A stretch of DNA of 64,000 bases, from contig MNCI01020920.1 in assembly GCA_015680685.1 (NCBI GenBank), positions 42,924-106,923 on the forward strand, in the 5' to 3' direction. This document shows, piece by piece, positions 1 to 10,982 of this stretch. Every line of letters starts with the position of its first letter. Positions within the stretch are counted from its first letter, which is position 1. A model generated the notes under the pieces. That model searched no databases and was not told the origin of the DNA. It was given only the letters and a program-made list of their open reading frames with translations. Position numbers and translations under genes: made by a program. Origin of the DNA: Gnetum montanum. Its lineage: Eukaryota > Streptophyta > Gnetopsida > Gnetales > Gnetaceae.

Positions 1-1603
1 TAGCAAAATATGAGGGTCTCCTTAGGGGTATTCTATCACCTCGAGAGTCAAGGATCCAAAACTTAGCAATTAGAGCCGATTCACAATTAGTCATTAACCA
101 AGTTATAGAAGTCTACACTTGCAAGGCACAACATTTATAGCCATACTATGATTTGGCCAAATACTTACTAAAGAATTTTGCAACCCTAGACATCCAATAC
201 GTACCCCACAATGAAAATACTATAGCCAATGCGTTAGCCACATTAGCTCTAAGCATGTCATCACACATGTTTGCCACCTTGCCTACCTTGATAGTGAAAT
301 GTATTGACCCTATTGTTCACACAGCAAATATTTCATCTCTAAGTGCGACACATACTCAAGAATGGTATGATGATGTTAAAAAATACCTCCAACATGGTGA
401 ACCCCCACATGGCCTGACACCCTCCCAAAAGGATGAAGTACGAAAACGAGCATGGTAGTATGTTGTCATAGGAGATGGCGCTTTATGCTAATGATCTTAT
501 GATGGATATTGATAGCTTGTGTTAGTGGGGATGAAGCATGAAAAATTGTCGATCAAGTCCACGAGGGACTTTGTGAAGGGCACATAGCTCCTAGGGCTAT
601 GGCAGCAAAAATTAGCTATCTAGGCTACTACTAGCCTTACATGGAACGTGATTCCATCACTAAGGTAAGGACATGCGATGTATGTCAATGTCATGGGAAT
701 CTCATACATGTATCACCTACTAAATCACATAGGACATAAATCATATGGCCTTTCCAATGTTTGGGACTAGACATCATAGGGCCTATAACACCCAAGTCTT
801 CTGCAGGGCATGTTTCATCATTACTGTAACTGAGTACTTCACGAAGTTGGTAGAAGCCATTCCCCTTAGGAAGACCACATCCCAAATAATTTGTAAATTC
901 ATTCTAGACAATATAGCAATACAATTTGGCCTTCCTATGACTATTTTTATAGATAACAAGCCCCAATTTAGTAGTGCAGAAACTAGAGCCTCTTGCAAAA
1001 GCCTTGGTATCAAACATTCTTTCTTGTCACCATATTATCCCCAAGAGAATGGCCAAGTAGAAGCCACTAATAAAGCCATTATCAACATTTTGAAAAATAT
1101 GCTCAGTACTAGAAAGTGACAATGACACAAGCAACTCCTCTACGTGCTTTGGGCTTATCGTACAACATACAGGATAGCCATAGGTAAGACCCTATACAGT
1201 CTTGTATACAGATCTGAAGTAGTGTTGCCTCTTGAATTGTAGGTCCCGTCACTCTGAATGATCCTCTTGAACTTTATGGATGAGGCTCAAAATAATGAGT
1301 TAATAATTGTTAATCTTGACTCTGCAAATGAAGAGCACATTCAAACGCTTAACCATATCGAGTGGTATCAAGACAAGCAGCGGAAGAAACATCATTGCAA
1401 TCTACACAAATGCCTAATCAAAAAATGGAGATTTAGTTCTTAGAGTAGTGCATGAGCCTGTGAAAAAAATTCTCAGCCAATTGGGAAGGGCCCTTTTTAG
1501 TCACAAAGGCATATGAGAATGGAGCATTCAAGCTGGTTGACTTAGATGGTAACAAGTTTCCAAATCCAATTAATCATTTGTACCTGAAACCTTACTACCC
1601 CTA
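1..1603 (+). pseudogene. Element A: Tat-lineage pol 3' part (RNase H end and integrase)
   Basis: This is the C-terminal part of a Ty3/gypsy polyprotein, cut by the left window edge. RNase H is readable from base 1 (AKYEGLL, then ADSQLVINQV) to about 270 (HNENTIANALATLA), which resembles the extra archaeal-type RNase H of the Tat lineage. The integrase zinc-binding region follows at 430-720 with several stops. The core is open at 745-1119 and contains FTKLVEAIPLR, FIDNKPQF and YYPQENGQVEATNKAI. The first catalytic Asp, normally in a TDYFTK context, reads Glu here (TEYFTK); the second Asp and the Glu are present. The C-terminal region is readable at 1258-1603, with WEGPF near 1477 and LYLKPYYP at the terminal stop (1601-1603). 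Stops and frameshifts make it non-functional. The family call is firm; assignment to Tat rather than another non-chromovirus clade is likely. Confidence 0.85.
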
Positions 1604-1654
1604 ACATGCAATGTCACACCGAATATAAAGCAAGGTAAGCAGAATCATCCACTA

Positions 1655-1992
1655 TGATGTAAAACTAGCATAGAGCATCCGCCATGACATTAAATTGGCA
1701 CAACATGTCTTTGGGCCATGACACAAAAGTGGCACCCACAGCATGTCTTTGGGCCATGACATGAAACTGGCACCCATAGAATGATCCATTATGACTTTAA
1801 ACTAACCATCACCCATCCACTATGACATTAAACTAGCATAGAGGTTTGCTAGGACCTTAAACTAGAACATCACAGTCTACTAGGACCTTAAACTAGCATA
1901 GCATGATCTACTCAAACCTTAAATGGGGACCATGGTTTGTTGGGACCTTAAGCTAGCACATTTGACAATCTACCAACACTTAAAACTGGGTT
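1655..1992 (+). repeat. Degenerate 31-37 bp minisatellite in element A
   Basis: About ten imperfect units follow the pol stop. Each carries a core close to GACCTTAAACTAGCA, for example near 1850, 1880, 1915 and 1945. The same core recurs in element F at 54107-54215 and 56150-56185, and one copy lies near 10950. It therefore belongs to the untranslated part of this Tat family rather than being a local expansion. Confidence 0.7.
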
Positions 1993-3488
1993 CGGGAGGC
2001 AACCGATTTGGTTCAACACATATGACCTTGTGAACAAGTGAGCGAGAATGTTTTCCATCTTCTATTGCCTGCACACACCTCTCGAGCAAGGTGGGGTGGG
2101 GTGTTGCAATTACAACATGAAATTCATGATGTCAAGGAAACACCCTCTAGGACATTTGCAATGTCACCATCCCTGGCATCTTGGTGATCTTCTAGAGATG
2201 TCATTTGACATCTTGCTAACCTTCTAGAGCTACTGCAACCATCATCAATCATCCTAGTCATAGCTTCCTCTATTAGCACCTCCTGCTAGAGTCCCAACAC
2301 TATTATAACCAACCAAAATATTGCTACCCTCTATCCCTCACCATCATCTAGGTCAAAAATAACATTCAACAACTTGGCTTCTCATCCTACGGTTGAATTT
2401 CCTAGTTCTTTCCCATGGTGGGGATTCCATTGCATCATTGTTACTCATGGCCTCCTGAGTGCTCACTTCTGCTGTGGCTGGTGGAGTTTTTCTAGCCTTC
2501 CATCACCAATGCCTGCACTGGCCTTCTTGCTTTGGACATTGTGCATTCATAGCTTTTATGGTGTCCCAAGTAGATCAAACTTCATCTTCATTTCACATGA
2601 TCATGTTTTTTGGTTTCCTCTCTATTGTGTTTGTAGGATAAGACTAGGATGGCACCGATCAAGAATGTGTTTTACCATGCTAATAGGATACTACATTGTT
2701 CCAAAGTACCCACTTCGACTGGCCTAACTACTTGAGAGTGCATACATTCACATCCCTCACATCCTTTTAACCAACCAAACCTCTATTTTCTCCCTTTTCA
2801 ATTTTTAACGTCCCCTTGCAAACATCTACAATGAACATGTAACCCTTTCCTGTGCTTAACCGATAAGCCCATGATGGACATAATACAACTCGTCCCATGG
2901 GAAGCCTCTTTAGGCTAGTCAAAGCCCCACATGGATGTAACACAACTCATCCTAGGGAGAAAACACCTGCCCTACAGTGACACTGTGGTTACCTTGAAAT
3001 AGATATGGGTGTGCAAATTTCTTGACAAAAAAAAAGCAAAAAAAAAAAAACAAAAAAAAAAGAAAAACAAAAAGAAAAAACAGTAGAAAAAAAAGAAAAA
3101 AGAAGAATAAAGAAAGAAAATAAATAAAATAAAATACTTTCTTAAGGAAAAAGACACACTTTCCATTTTGCAACCATCTCAACTTTGGATCGCCTATCTC
3201 TAACTACTCCAATGAGAGGTTGAAATCCAAAATGGGAAAGACACCCATGCATGTTGACTCCCTCACAAGCATCCCAATGGGGGATCAAACCATAGAAATA
3301 TCCCTCATGATGTCACACCCTACCTTTTTTCTTTTTCCATCGATTGTCCCCTAACCCCATTTCCTCAAACCTATCCCATATTCTCTATCATACTGCATTT
3401 TCCTAGCACTCTAAAGCATAGCAAAGCATCATCTTAGCATGCACTCATGAATGGTTTTGGTTTCATGTTCATCATGGAGTTTCATATT
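1993..3488 (+). other. 3' untranslated region of element A with A-rich tract
   Basis: This stretch lies between pol and the polypurine tract. The minus strand of about 2340-2730 is fairly open and could be a remnant of an antisense ORF of the kind known in Tat elements, but I cannot name a domain. An A-rich run at 3027-3135 matches in position a similar run in element F (57236-57300). The part from about 2880 to 3488 aligns by eye with 57060-57630, with shared phrases such as GATGTAACACAACTCATC and TTGACTCCCT. Confidence 0.55.
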
Positions 3489-3541
3489 CTTTGTCGATGT
3501 CTCTCGGGAAAATCCTCCAGACATCGACAAAGAGGGGCCAG
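3489..3541 (+). promoter_or_regulatory. Stem-loop and polypurine tract of element A
   Basis: A perfect 14-bp inverted repeat (3489-3502 CTTTGTCGATGTCT, 3519-3532 AGACATCGACAAAG) with a 16-nt loop runs directly into the purine tract AAAGAGGGG, and the LTR starts a few bases later. The tract would prime plus-strand DNA synthesis. The same arrangement is found at three other Tat LTR borders in the window. Confidence 0.75.
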
Positions 3542-5621
3542 TGAAACACCATCAATTTTGGGCATTCATGGCTCAACATAAGATCTGCTCAAGCATGATA
3601 GGCCACATAGATCATGTGGCACCCAAAAAGTCCAAACACCTACAAAGTTTTCTCTGAGCCTATCTACTACATTCCTCAGCACAGTCAACGTAGCACCTAG
3701 TTGTAAGGCCAGTATGCACAAATAGAGCATTAGGGGTGGACCATACAGTTTTGCAAATTTTCTATCTTCTGGGTTGTTCCGGTCATTAGTCCACCCAAGT
3801 ACTAGGCTAGGAGCAATCAAAAGTGTTTAGGATGTCCAAAATAGTTTAGCAAATTTTCTATTTTTGACCTGTTACGCTACGCTACACTGCATAGCATAGA
3901 CATCGTAGCAGGCCATGCTATATGGAGACTTTTTCTAAGTGTTGAACCAAACATAGAAGATGCATTTTGGAAATTTTTTAACTTCCAAGGATGCATTTCT
4001 TGTGGTATCCTCAGAGTATGGTCAATGTGGTATGGAAAAATAAGGCAATTTTAATGAAAGTAATCCTAATTTGGGTACTACATTGTGCTATGCTGCATAG
4101 CATAGCAAGGTGCTAAGATACCAAAGTATATCCTCAAGTTGTTTCAACATGAAAAATGCATTTGACTATTCTTTGATCTACAAAGCTAATTCTCCCACTT
4201 TGTCCTTGGAACATGACCAAGGTCCCATGGTAGAGTAGTGTAGATTAATGTAAAATTCATTCAAAATCAAGTGCTACATTACACAGCGTAGTGCAACATA
4301 GTAGGCATATCAAGAATAAAAGTGTCTCAAGAATGAAGCTAGGAGGTCTTAGGCTCTTTTAACATGAAAAGAATGATTGATGATTGTTGGAATTTCTTGC
4401 CTTGCTAGGTCTTAGACTGGTGCTCTTAGTTTTTGATGAAAATTATTGTCAAAAGGGTGCTACGTTATGCTACACTATGTAGCGTAGCAGGCTGGTGGTT
4501 ATGCTAATTCACTATGCTAGACAGCGTAAATGGCATAACACTTGAAAAGAAGGCTCGGGACATCTCCAGAAGTTTTAAAACTCATCGTCGATGATCATTT
4601 TTGCTCTAGCATATCCTCAATAGCCAAGATCAACAGTTTGATTTGTTTTTTACATCACCTATTGATTCTCAAAGTTGTTCCTATGCTTGCCCTTACTCAA
4701 TAGAGGAGGAAAGACGTAGTCCTAGAGCATAGGCTCCACTTTACATTTGTTGTAAACATTTTTTGTAAAAACATGGTAGTTCCTAGGATTCTGGCACATG
4801 CAATCTAGGCAATGTGGTCATAGTTGGACAGTTGTTCCTACTCTCACTCTTATTCGATTCGAAGTAGCACATTAGCATAGTACCATACTTTGAGCATAGC
4901 ACACCAGTGTGACATGTCAATGTTCATGCTACGTGGGACCTAGGACATGTGGCATCCACACCATATCTCTTTCTTAACCCTAGGCTCTATAAATACCCTA
5001 GTAAATGAAATTCTAAAGGTTTTCTTTTGTAGTTGGCTTTGGCAAAATATTGACAAGTAGAAGGTTGATGAGTGGAAAATCCCATCATTAGAGCCTCCCA
5101 AATCTCTCCTCAACCCTAGCATAGTAGCTCTCCATCTAGCAAGCATCAGCTCATTCATGCTTATCAACACCACATCTACAACATCCTAGAAGCTATAACC
5201 ATATTGTTCAACTACCTAGTTGTTTCTATCCAACATTTCTCTCCATTTGTACACATCCATCATTCAATCAAAAGTCAAGTCCCAGAATCTCAGGGCGGTG
5301 CATTTCCTTACTTGAATTCTCATTTTACTTTTCTATAGCATAGGTGTTGCACTATCATGTATTTATTTGTGTTTATTGTCACTATTATGTACATTGGTAC
5401 ACTTCTACTATTGTACATGCTATGTTCTTACTTGTTTCAAATTCTACGTGTAACGTGCTAAAAATATTGTTTGCAAATGGTAATTGAACACCATGTAAGT
5501 CCTTTTCTGATCAACCAAACCATTCAAGGTGCCCTATTTCTGTTTTCTCCAACACGACCCTCCTACAAACTCAAGGTTAGACTATGTGCCTAATAACCTC
5601 TCGGTGTTTCAACCACCGACA
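3542..5621 (+). mobile_element. LTR of Tat element A (about 2.08 kb)
   Basis: The LTR starts TGAAACACCATC after the polypurine tract and ends CCACCGACA. The element F LTR (57684-59575) aligns from start to end. U3 carries four to five degenerate units of about 185-213 bp (near 3873, 4086, 4271, 4458), each with a quasi-palindromic GCTACGCTACACTGCATAGC-type block. A TATA box follows at 4988-4995. The 16 bases after the LTR resemble the start of a primer-binding site (TTTTTAGATGCTACAC), so this LTR may have been a 5' LTR or a shared one before the sequence was truncated against element I. Confidence 0.8.
4988..4995 (+). promoter_or_regulatory. LTR TATA box, element A
   Basis: TATAAATA in the context CTATAAATACCC. 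It lies at the position equivalent to 58897-58904 in the element F LTR and to 8035-8042 (minus strand) in the element I LTR. It marks the likely core promoter and start of R. Confidence 0.7.
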
Positions 5622-5637
5622 TTTTTAGATGCTACAC

Positions 5638-6538
5638 TTGGTACCAGTCTAGGACATTACCAGTTAGTGACATGGCAAAGATATACATGATGGTGTGTGG
5701 CTAGGCTTGTAGAAATAGGCACTTAGACTTAAATTTGACCAAGTGTGTGTTAGGATCTCCTTCACTATTGTACTTGGAGAGTTGAGGCAGTGGGACCCTA
5801 GTTAGTAGAGTTAGAGGTGGGACAACAAGACTTATGGAATCATCCTAGTAAAAGTCCACCACCTTGATGATTTTGGAGGAAGTGGCTTTGAGTCACCTCA
5901 CCTCCTCCATCAAACTTTAGATCAGCTAGAATGCTTGATCCAAGTTTTAAGATGCACTAGCTAGATATGTTGGCTATGCTATCTACTATGTTGTTTGTAT
6001 GACTCAAGTTTGGATTACTAGTTGTAGAGTCATGCAATGCAGTTGATGCATCAGTTGTGCTATCTACTATGTTTCTTGTATAACCCAAGGTTAGATTGCT
6101 AGTTTTAAAGTCACATAATGTTGTTGATGCATTGGTTGTGCTATGGGTGTGGTGACTAGGGCAAGCCACACATGCATGGGTTTGATTGACATTAAGAGCA
6201 CCAACAAAATAGACAAGATGTAGGATGCTTAAGTCGTTTGGGTCCTAGAGGTGGCTTCTACATCAACATATGGTTAAGTAGCCATGATGGATGCTAGAAA
6301 AGATGGCTACATAGGTTGGGATGATGCCAAGAAAATTATGTGAAATGGGGCTATTGAATCATGTTGTGTGTATAGCATTTAATGCATTGCCACTATGGGC
6401 ATTAACCTAGCCATTGAGAGGGAATGTGACGTTGGGGTTACCATCTTAGGGAGGAAGGGTGAAATAATTAGGGAGGGGCCAAACTGGGGAGTGGTTATTA
6501 GAAGATGGTGAAGGGGATCTCACATTTGAATTACTCAT
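5638..6538 (-). pseudogene. Element I: Tat-type gag fragment
   Basis: Read on the minus strand from ATG at 6536-6538, the N-terminal part is Pro/Ser/Asn-rich (MSNSNVRSPSPSSNN) and low in complexity. After frame changes, a capsid-like block is seen at about 5640-5790: EGDPNTHLVKF, then FAMSLTGNVLDWY. This matches the gypsy gag pattern of DP..HL..F followed by SL.G.A..WY. The reading frame ends abruptly at about 5638, next to the PBS-like end of the element A LTR, so most of the capsid is missing. Stops are frequent. The family call rests on the capsid motif and on the PBS and LTR upstream. Confidence 0.6.
5971..6141 (-). repeat. 81-bp tandem duplication inside element I gag
   Basis: Two imperfect copies with an 81-bp period: ATCTACTATG recurs at 5981 and 6062, and GATGCAT at 6045 and 6126. 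The period is 27 codons, so the duplication keeps the minus-strand frame of the gag N-terminal region. It encodes two rounds of a motif containing NIVDST and ALHDSTTSN-like words. Confidence 0.75.
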
Positions 6539-7237
6539 CTTCTTCCTCCTATAGGACTTCCTTGTAGTTTGTTCCTACATTATGCTTGTTTGCATGAATC
6601 ACCTGGGATAGCAACTAGTGGTGGAACTTTGTGAGGGGGATGATGTCAAATGAGGAGAGAATATACTCTCATATGTCCCAATGGATTATTTTGAATTCCT
6701 ATTTTTCCTCCATGTTAAGGTGATCCATGGGTAGCATTGCTTGGATTTTTGCACGAACAAAGTTGTATTATTTATGGTTGAGTGTGGCATGATCTAGGTG
6801 AATGGTGAAGGTGTTAAGTGTGTTAGACACTGATGTCAAAGGTTGATCTAGATTCATGTTCATGGATCAAGTTGTGAAAATAGATAAGTCTAAAAACTAT
6901 ATAGAATTGAATAAGTTTGGAAAATGTAGGAAAATGGCTAAGTATAAAAACTGTAGAAAAATGGCTAACTGTTGAAACTACAAAAAATAAGACTAACTAT
7001 GGAGACTATGCTCTCTACATTGAGATCTAACTATGCTCCACACTAACTACACTCTTCACCAACTATGCTATCTATGCTAAGATAACAGAGACTTAGAAAA
7101 ATCAATGGAGAGAAGTGTAATTTGGGTTGCTGTGTAGGGTCCTTAGGCAACTGATAGCAGGGTCTAGTTTGTATTAATAGGGATATAGAGAGCACACTAG
7201 AAAACCACAACAAATTCCAAAAAAGAAAATGGACCGT
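6539..7237 (-). other. Untranslated leader of element I
   Basis: This lies between the primer-binding site and gag. The part at 6990-7090 repeats ACTATGCTCC-type words, the same short motif that fills the U3 region of this element's LTR (8430-9060). I see no other coding sequence. Confidence 0.45.
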
Positions 7238-7254
7238 CCCTCCTACTAGCACCA
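7238..7254 (-). promoter_or_regulatory. Primer-binding site, element I
   Basis: On the minus strand TTTTTGG is followed by TGCTAGTAGGAGGG. The 17-base core differs at two positions from the site of element H (36106-36122, TGGCGCTAGAAGGAGGG), one of them a CG to TG change. It sits just inside the 3' end of the LTR, as expected for tRNA priming. The tRNA is not certain. Confidence 0.65.
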
Positions 7255-8034
7255 AAAACTATAATGACTAAACACATTGATGGCTAGAATCATTGAGGGA
7301 TCAACAGGTGCACAACCTAACCCCATGTCTGCATGAGGGCCTACTGGAGGCAAAGATAGGGTGCCTAGAATGGTCTTGTTGATTGAATGAGGGCTTACCA
7401 ATGTAATTCCAAATAGTACTAAGTGTAAAAATGGTGTTTGTAGTGCTAAGTGTAGAGTGTAGTCATGGGTGCCCAAGGGTAGGGATGAGCATAGTCAAGG
7501 GTTTTGATGAAAATGAAGGTGCCAATACATAGAGACTACCACCCAAGCATAGTTGTAATGTGACCATGCATTAAAAAAATTAAAAAATGTAAATAAAATG
7601 TGAAAAATGTAAGAGAGAAATGGAAAAACAACATAAAGGGGGCTGAGCATAGTTAACCCCAAAAGGGATAAGAAGGTGCATAGTGTACAATAAGCATAGT
7701 GAAGAGTGTAGCCATAGTCTCAATGGTGTCAACCTATGAGTTCTGGCACTCACTATGGGATCTAAGCATTGTAATCTACCATGGGATATGGTGTTCTATA
7801 GGGCTATCATGGGGCTATGGTGATCCATGGTATGCAACTCTTCTTTTCTCCAATCACTAGTGTGCTTTAGACTCTCATTCACCCAAAATGCCAAGATGCC
7901 AAACTATTATGCCTTTGGGTCTCATTTGTCCGAAATGCCACAATGCCAACCCAATGCCAAAATGATGCCAAAAAATGCCAGAAATGTTAAGCTCATTTCA
8001 TATTTGCCAATCCCTAAAATCTATAGAGTTAGGA

Positions 8035-8042
8035 TATTTATA
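8035..8042 (-). promoter_or_regulatory. LTR TATA box, element I
   Basis: The minus strand reads TATAAATA in CCTAGGTGTATAAATATCC, the counterpart of the TATA boxes in the A and F LTRs. Confidence 0.6.
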
Positions 8043-8429
8043 CACCTAGGGTTAATGTGAAATGTAGATCAATTGCCATGTGGTAGTGGGATAGTTGGGA
8101 CTATGATGCACCCAACTATGCTCTCCACTGAAGCAAACAATGTTATGCTCTAATGTTCTCCATTAGACTCTACAAGACTGTGAGATTGTGACTACACTAC
8201 CAATTTCATGTGCATGTATCAAGAAGACAGCAATGTATCTAAGAAAATGCAAAAAATGCAACTTTTGGACACTATGCTCTGGGACTACATTATCCACTAT
8301 CAGGAGTGTGGTTAAGCATAGTTACAATTTTGGGACAATGAGAAAGAAGAAAAACATGCATGTGCTATCAAAGATGCATTGGAGCTAAGCTAAGTGTTAG
8401 TGTTATGTTTTTGAGGCCTTTAGAGGCTA

Positions 8430-9060
8430 TTCTGCATGACTACACTTGACTACACTCTAGACTGGGGGAAAGCATAGTCACAGACTTAGAAAACTTTTTC
8501 ATGAGAGGCTTACTATAGTATTGACTAGGGGTTAGTGTAGCCTAACACTTAGAAAACTTTTTATGAAAAATTTACTTCTAGTTGACTATGCTCAACTATG
8601 CTTCATGGTAGTGGAGAGCGTAGTCTCAACAATTAGAAAAAATTGCAAAAAAATGGGCCTTGATGTTATCTACCCTTGAATACTGTCTATTATGGTGAAG
8701 AGAATAGTCTCAACAGTTAGAAAATTTTTACAAAACCAAGATTTTGTGTTGACTATGCTTGACTATGCTCCAAGATCATGGAGAGCATAGTCTTAACAAT
8801 TAGAGAAATATGCAGTAGCTAGCTTGACACTTAGAAAAATTTGAAAACTAGCTATTTGCATTGACTACTCTAAGCTGACTATGCTTTGGTGCAATGGAGG
8901 GTGTAGTTCCAACACTTAGAAAAATTTACAACTTCTTGCTTCACATTGACACTTATGAAAAATTGCAAAAAAATTAATTTTTAGAGCTTTCTCTCTCCAC
9001 TGAGCTAACTATGCTTTGGGGAAGTGGAGAGTGTAGTCCCAACACTTACAAAAATTTGTT
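8430..9060 (-). repeat. U3 array of ACTATGCT / AGCATAGT inverted repeats
   Basis: Units of about 100-130 bp repeat the pattern GACTATGCT, a short gap, GGAGAGCATAGTC, then AACA(C)TTAGAAAAATTT. The paired words form short hairpins. Similar pairs occur in the F LTR (57760-58440, CTATGCTCCCTAGCATAGC type) and, more diverged, in the A LTR. Confidence 0.65.
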
Positions 9061-9133
9061 GAAAGTGGCCTTATGCTGATACTTAGGAAAATTTTTAGTC
9101 AAGAAGTGATAGCCTAAATTTGGTGGTGTTTCA

Positions 9134-9660
9134 GGTAGAGACATGTTGGGCACAGAAATTATGATATTACCACCTTGATATTGCAAGTGAATCTCCTAAT
9201 GTATAGGAGATGAAACTGCTCAAAGCTTAGCCAACCATGGCCTTCTTAGAATCAAGTTGAAATTGAGTATCTCTTCAACTATTAGAAAGTTTTTAGAAAC
9301 AAAAAAATTATTCTCGAGCTATGAAATCCAAGGAGATAGAAACTCAAAATACAACTCATGATCTATTGAATGACTTCAGTATAGAGGTATAGGTTTCTTG
9401 GATTTTTTTAGTTAAGCCTAGTTTCTTAACAATGATGTATGGTATTAGACTCATTTCCATCCCATCATCTGCATGAACATGATGAATGTTATACCTGCCA
9501 ACACGTATGATCATGAGAAGAGGAGTAGATAGGACTTCTCCATTTCATGAGTCAATCTTGACCTCACTATCATGAAAGTAAAGCATAATCCCAAAACATG
9601 GCTACTTTTCATTCCTTAAAAGATGAATTTAAGCCTTTTGAATTGGGTACATAGGATAAA
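9134..9660 (-). pseudogene. Gypsy aspartic protease remnant
   Basis: On the minus strand a retropepsin-like region can be followed: IIRVGRYNIHHVHADDG, then SLIPYIIVKKLGLTKK, and after a gap SKKAMVG and EIHLQYQGG, which look like the conserved GRPWLH...H....YQ end of plant gypsy protease regions. The usual catalytic D-S/T-G reads DDG. Stops and frameshifts interrupt it. It ends exactly where the element I LTR begins, so it belongs to an older minus-strand element into which I inserted or with which I was joined. Confidence 0.5.
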
Positions 9661-10982
9661 TATGCTAGCCAACATATTTATATATGGGATGAAGGTAAGA
9701 GACTTAAATGGAGGCTTGAATGGTCTCCAAAATTGTTAATCCTAACATTGAAAACTACCCTAAAGTTCCAGTGATATTGAAACATAAAATGAATGGTCAA
9801 AAAGTGTTCAAAATTAATTAAATGTTAGAAAACATACTAGCGCCAGCATAGAATACAGTAGAACCAATATTTATTAATAAGAAAATAAAAAATAGGCCTT
9901 CCACTAGTCCAAATAGCTTCTAGATACCTCATTCCTATGACCAAACATGTCCAGAGCTTTCGATACGCATGGAACCTCAAAAACTAAGTTGAAAAGTGGT
10001 CAAACTCAGTGAAATCATTCATTTTTACATTGGCTCCAATATTGAATACACTAGCTAGCATAATTTTGGTGAGGATAAAGGTAAAATGACAAAAAAAAAA
10101 TTCCAAAGACCTCTCAAATGATCATTCTTAGCCCTAAACCCTAGCTATAGATACCATTGATCCTAGAAACTAGAAAACTATGTTCAATGATCATCCAAAC
10201 TACCTAGATGTCAAACTATCACAAGAAATATGCTAGAATTAGCACTAATTATACTAGCTAGTGTATTTTTAACTTTGGTGGCATTTTTGACATCATTATA
10301 CTTCAAATTTCTTGGAATTTGACTAGAGAAGACTATAATCCTTGTGCTTGAAGCCAACTACATCTTGACTTTAGTCTTGACATGAAAAACTAAAATTTCC
10401 TCATTTATACACTTGGGCTAGGGAAAAGTACATTGAATAGTGTGTTTTTCACCTAGAGGGCTTCAAACTAACCTTTTGTCTACTTATTTTAACCTTGAAA
10501 AGACCATTCTACAACATTGAGATCCCTATGCTACCCTAGGAGACAATTGAAGTGAAAATTCCAAGTCTAACACATTAAAGAATAACTTTTTCTAAAAAAC
10601 AAAATACATTGTCATCTCTATTAGATACACTAGCGAATGCATTTTTCAAGTCATGGCAGCATGCAAGGACTTTAGAAGATCAAATTAACACTGAAATTAA
10701 CTAATTATTCCTCCTAGATAACTACATTTACATTTCAAAGTAGTAGAACCCAAAAAGTGATAAAGAAGAATCCTAAAAATTAAATTTCATGAAAAGATAT
10801 GGTCATACCAGTAATAAATATGCTAGAAACTATATTTAATGCTAGAGCCAAAATATCTATATCAAAATACCTCATTTTTTCCTTAAATGAGGCTCAAAAT
10901 GAATGTTTCAAGTGTTCAAACTATTCCATCAACCCTGAAGCCTCCCACTATGGCTTGCTAAGGCCTAAAACTAGGAAAATTT
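9661..10982. repeat. Unassigned degenerate repeats with ACTAGC words
   Basis: No coding region is recognised. Blocks containing TACACTAGC-type words recur at irregular distances (near 9837, 10060, 10247, 10628). One copy of the Tat minisatellite core (GGCCTAAAACTAGG) lies near 10960. This is likely old LTR or untranslated element sequence. Confidence 0.3.

Larger units (their letters stand above)
7259..9133 (-). mobile_element. 5' LTR of Tat element I (about 1.87 kb)
   Basis: The LTR begins on the minus strand at 9133 with TGAAACACCA, the same start as the element A and G2 LTRs, and ends next to the primer-binding site near 7259. It is close in length to the F LTR (1892 bp). U3 (8430-9060) is a degenerate array, a TATA box lies at 8035-8042, and R/U5 contains repeated AATGCCAAA words at 7890-7985. 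No target duplication can be assigned because the other end is lost. Confidence 0.75.

Noticed and set aside
745-1119. Integrase core as a possibly functional gene
   Set aside because: First catalytic Asp is replaced and the flanking domains have many stops.
2374-2727. Plus-strand open frame of 117 codons rich in Trp, Phe and Cys
   Set aside because: Lies in the untranslated region of element A, has no known motif and overlaps another frame. If anything is coded here the minus strand is likelier.
2952-3182. Minus-strand frames very rich in Phe and Leu that look like membrane proteins
   Set aside because: They are translations of an A-rich tract; composition artefact.
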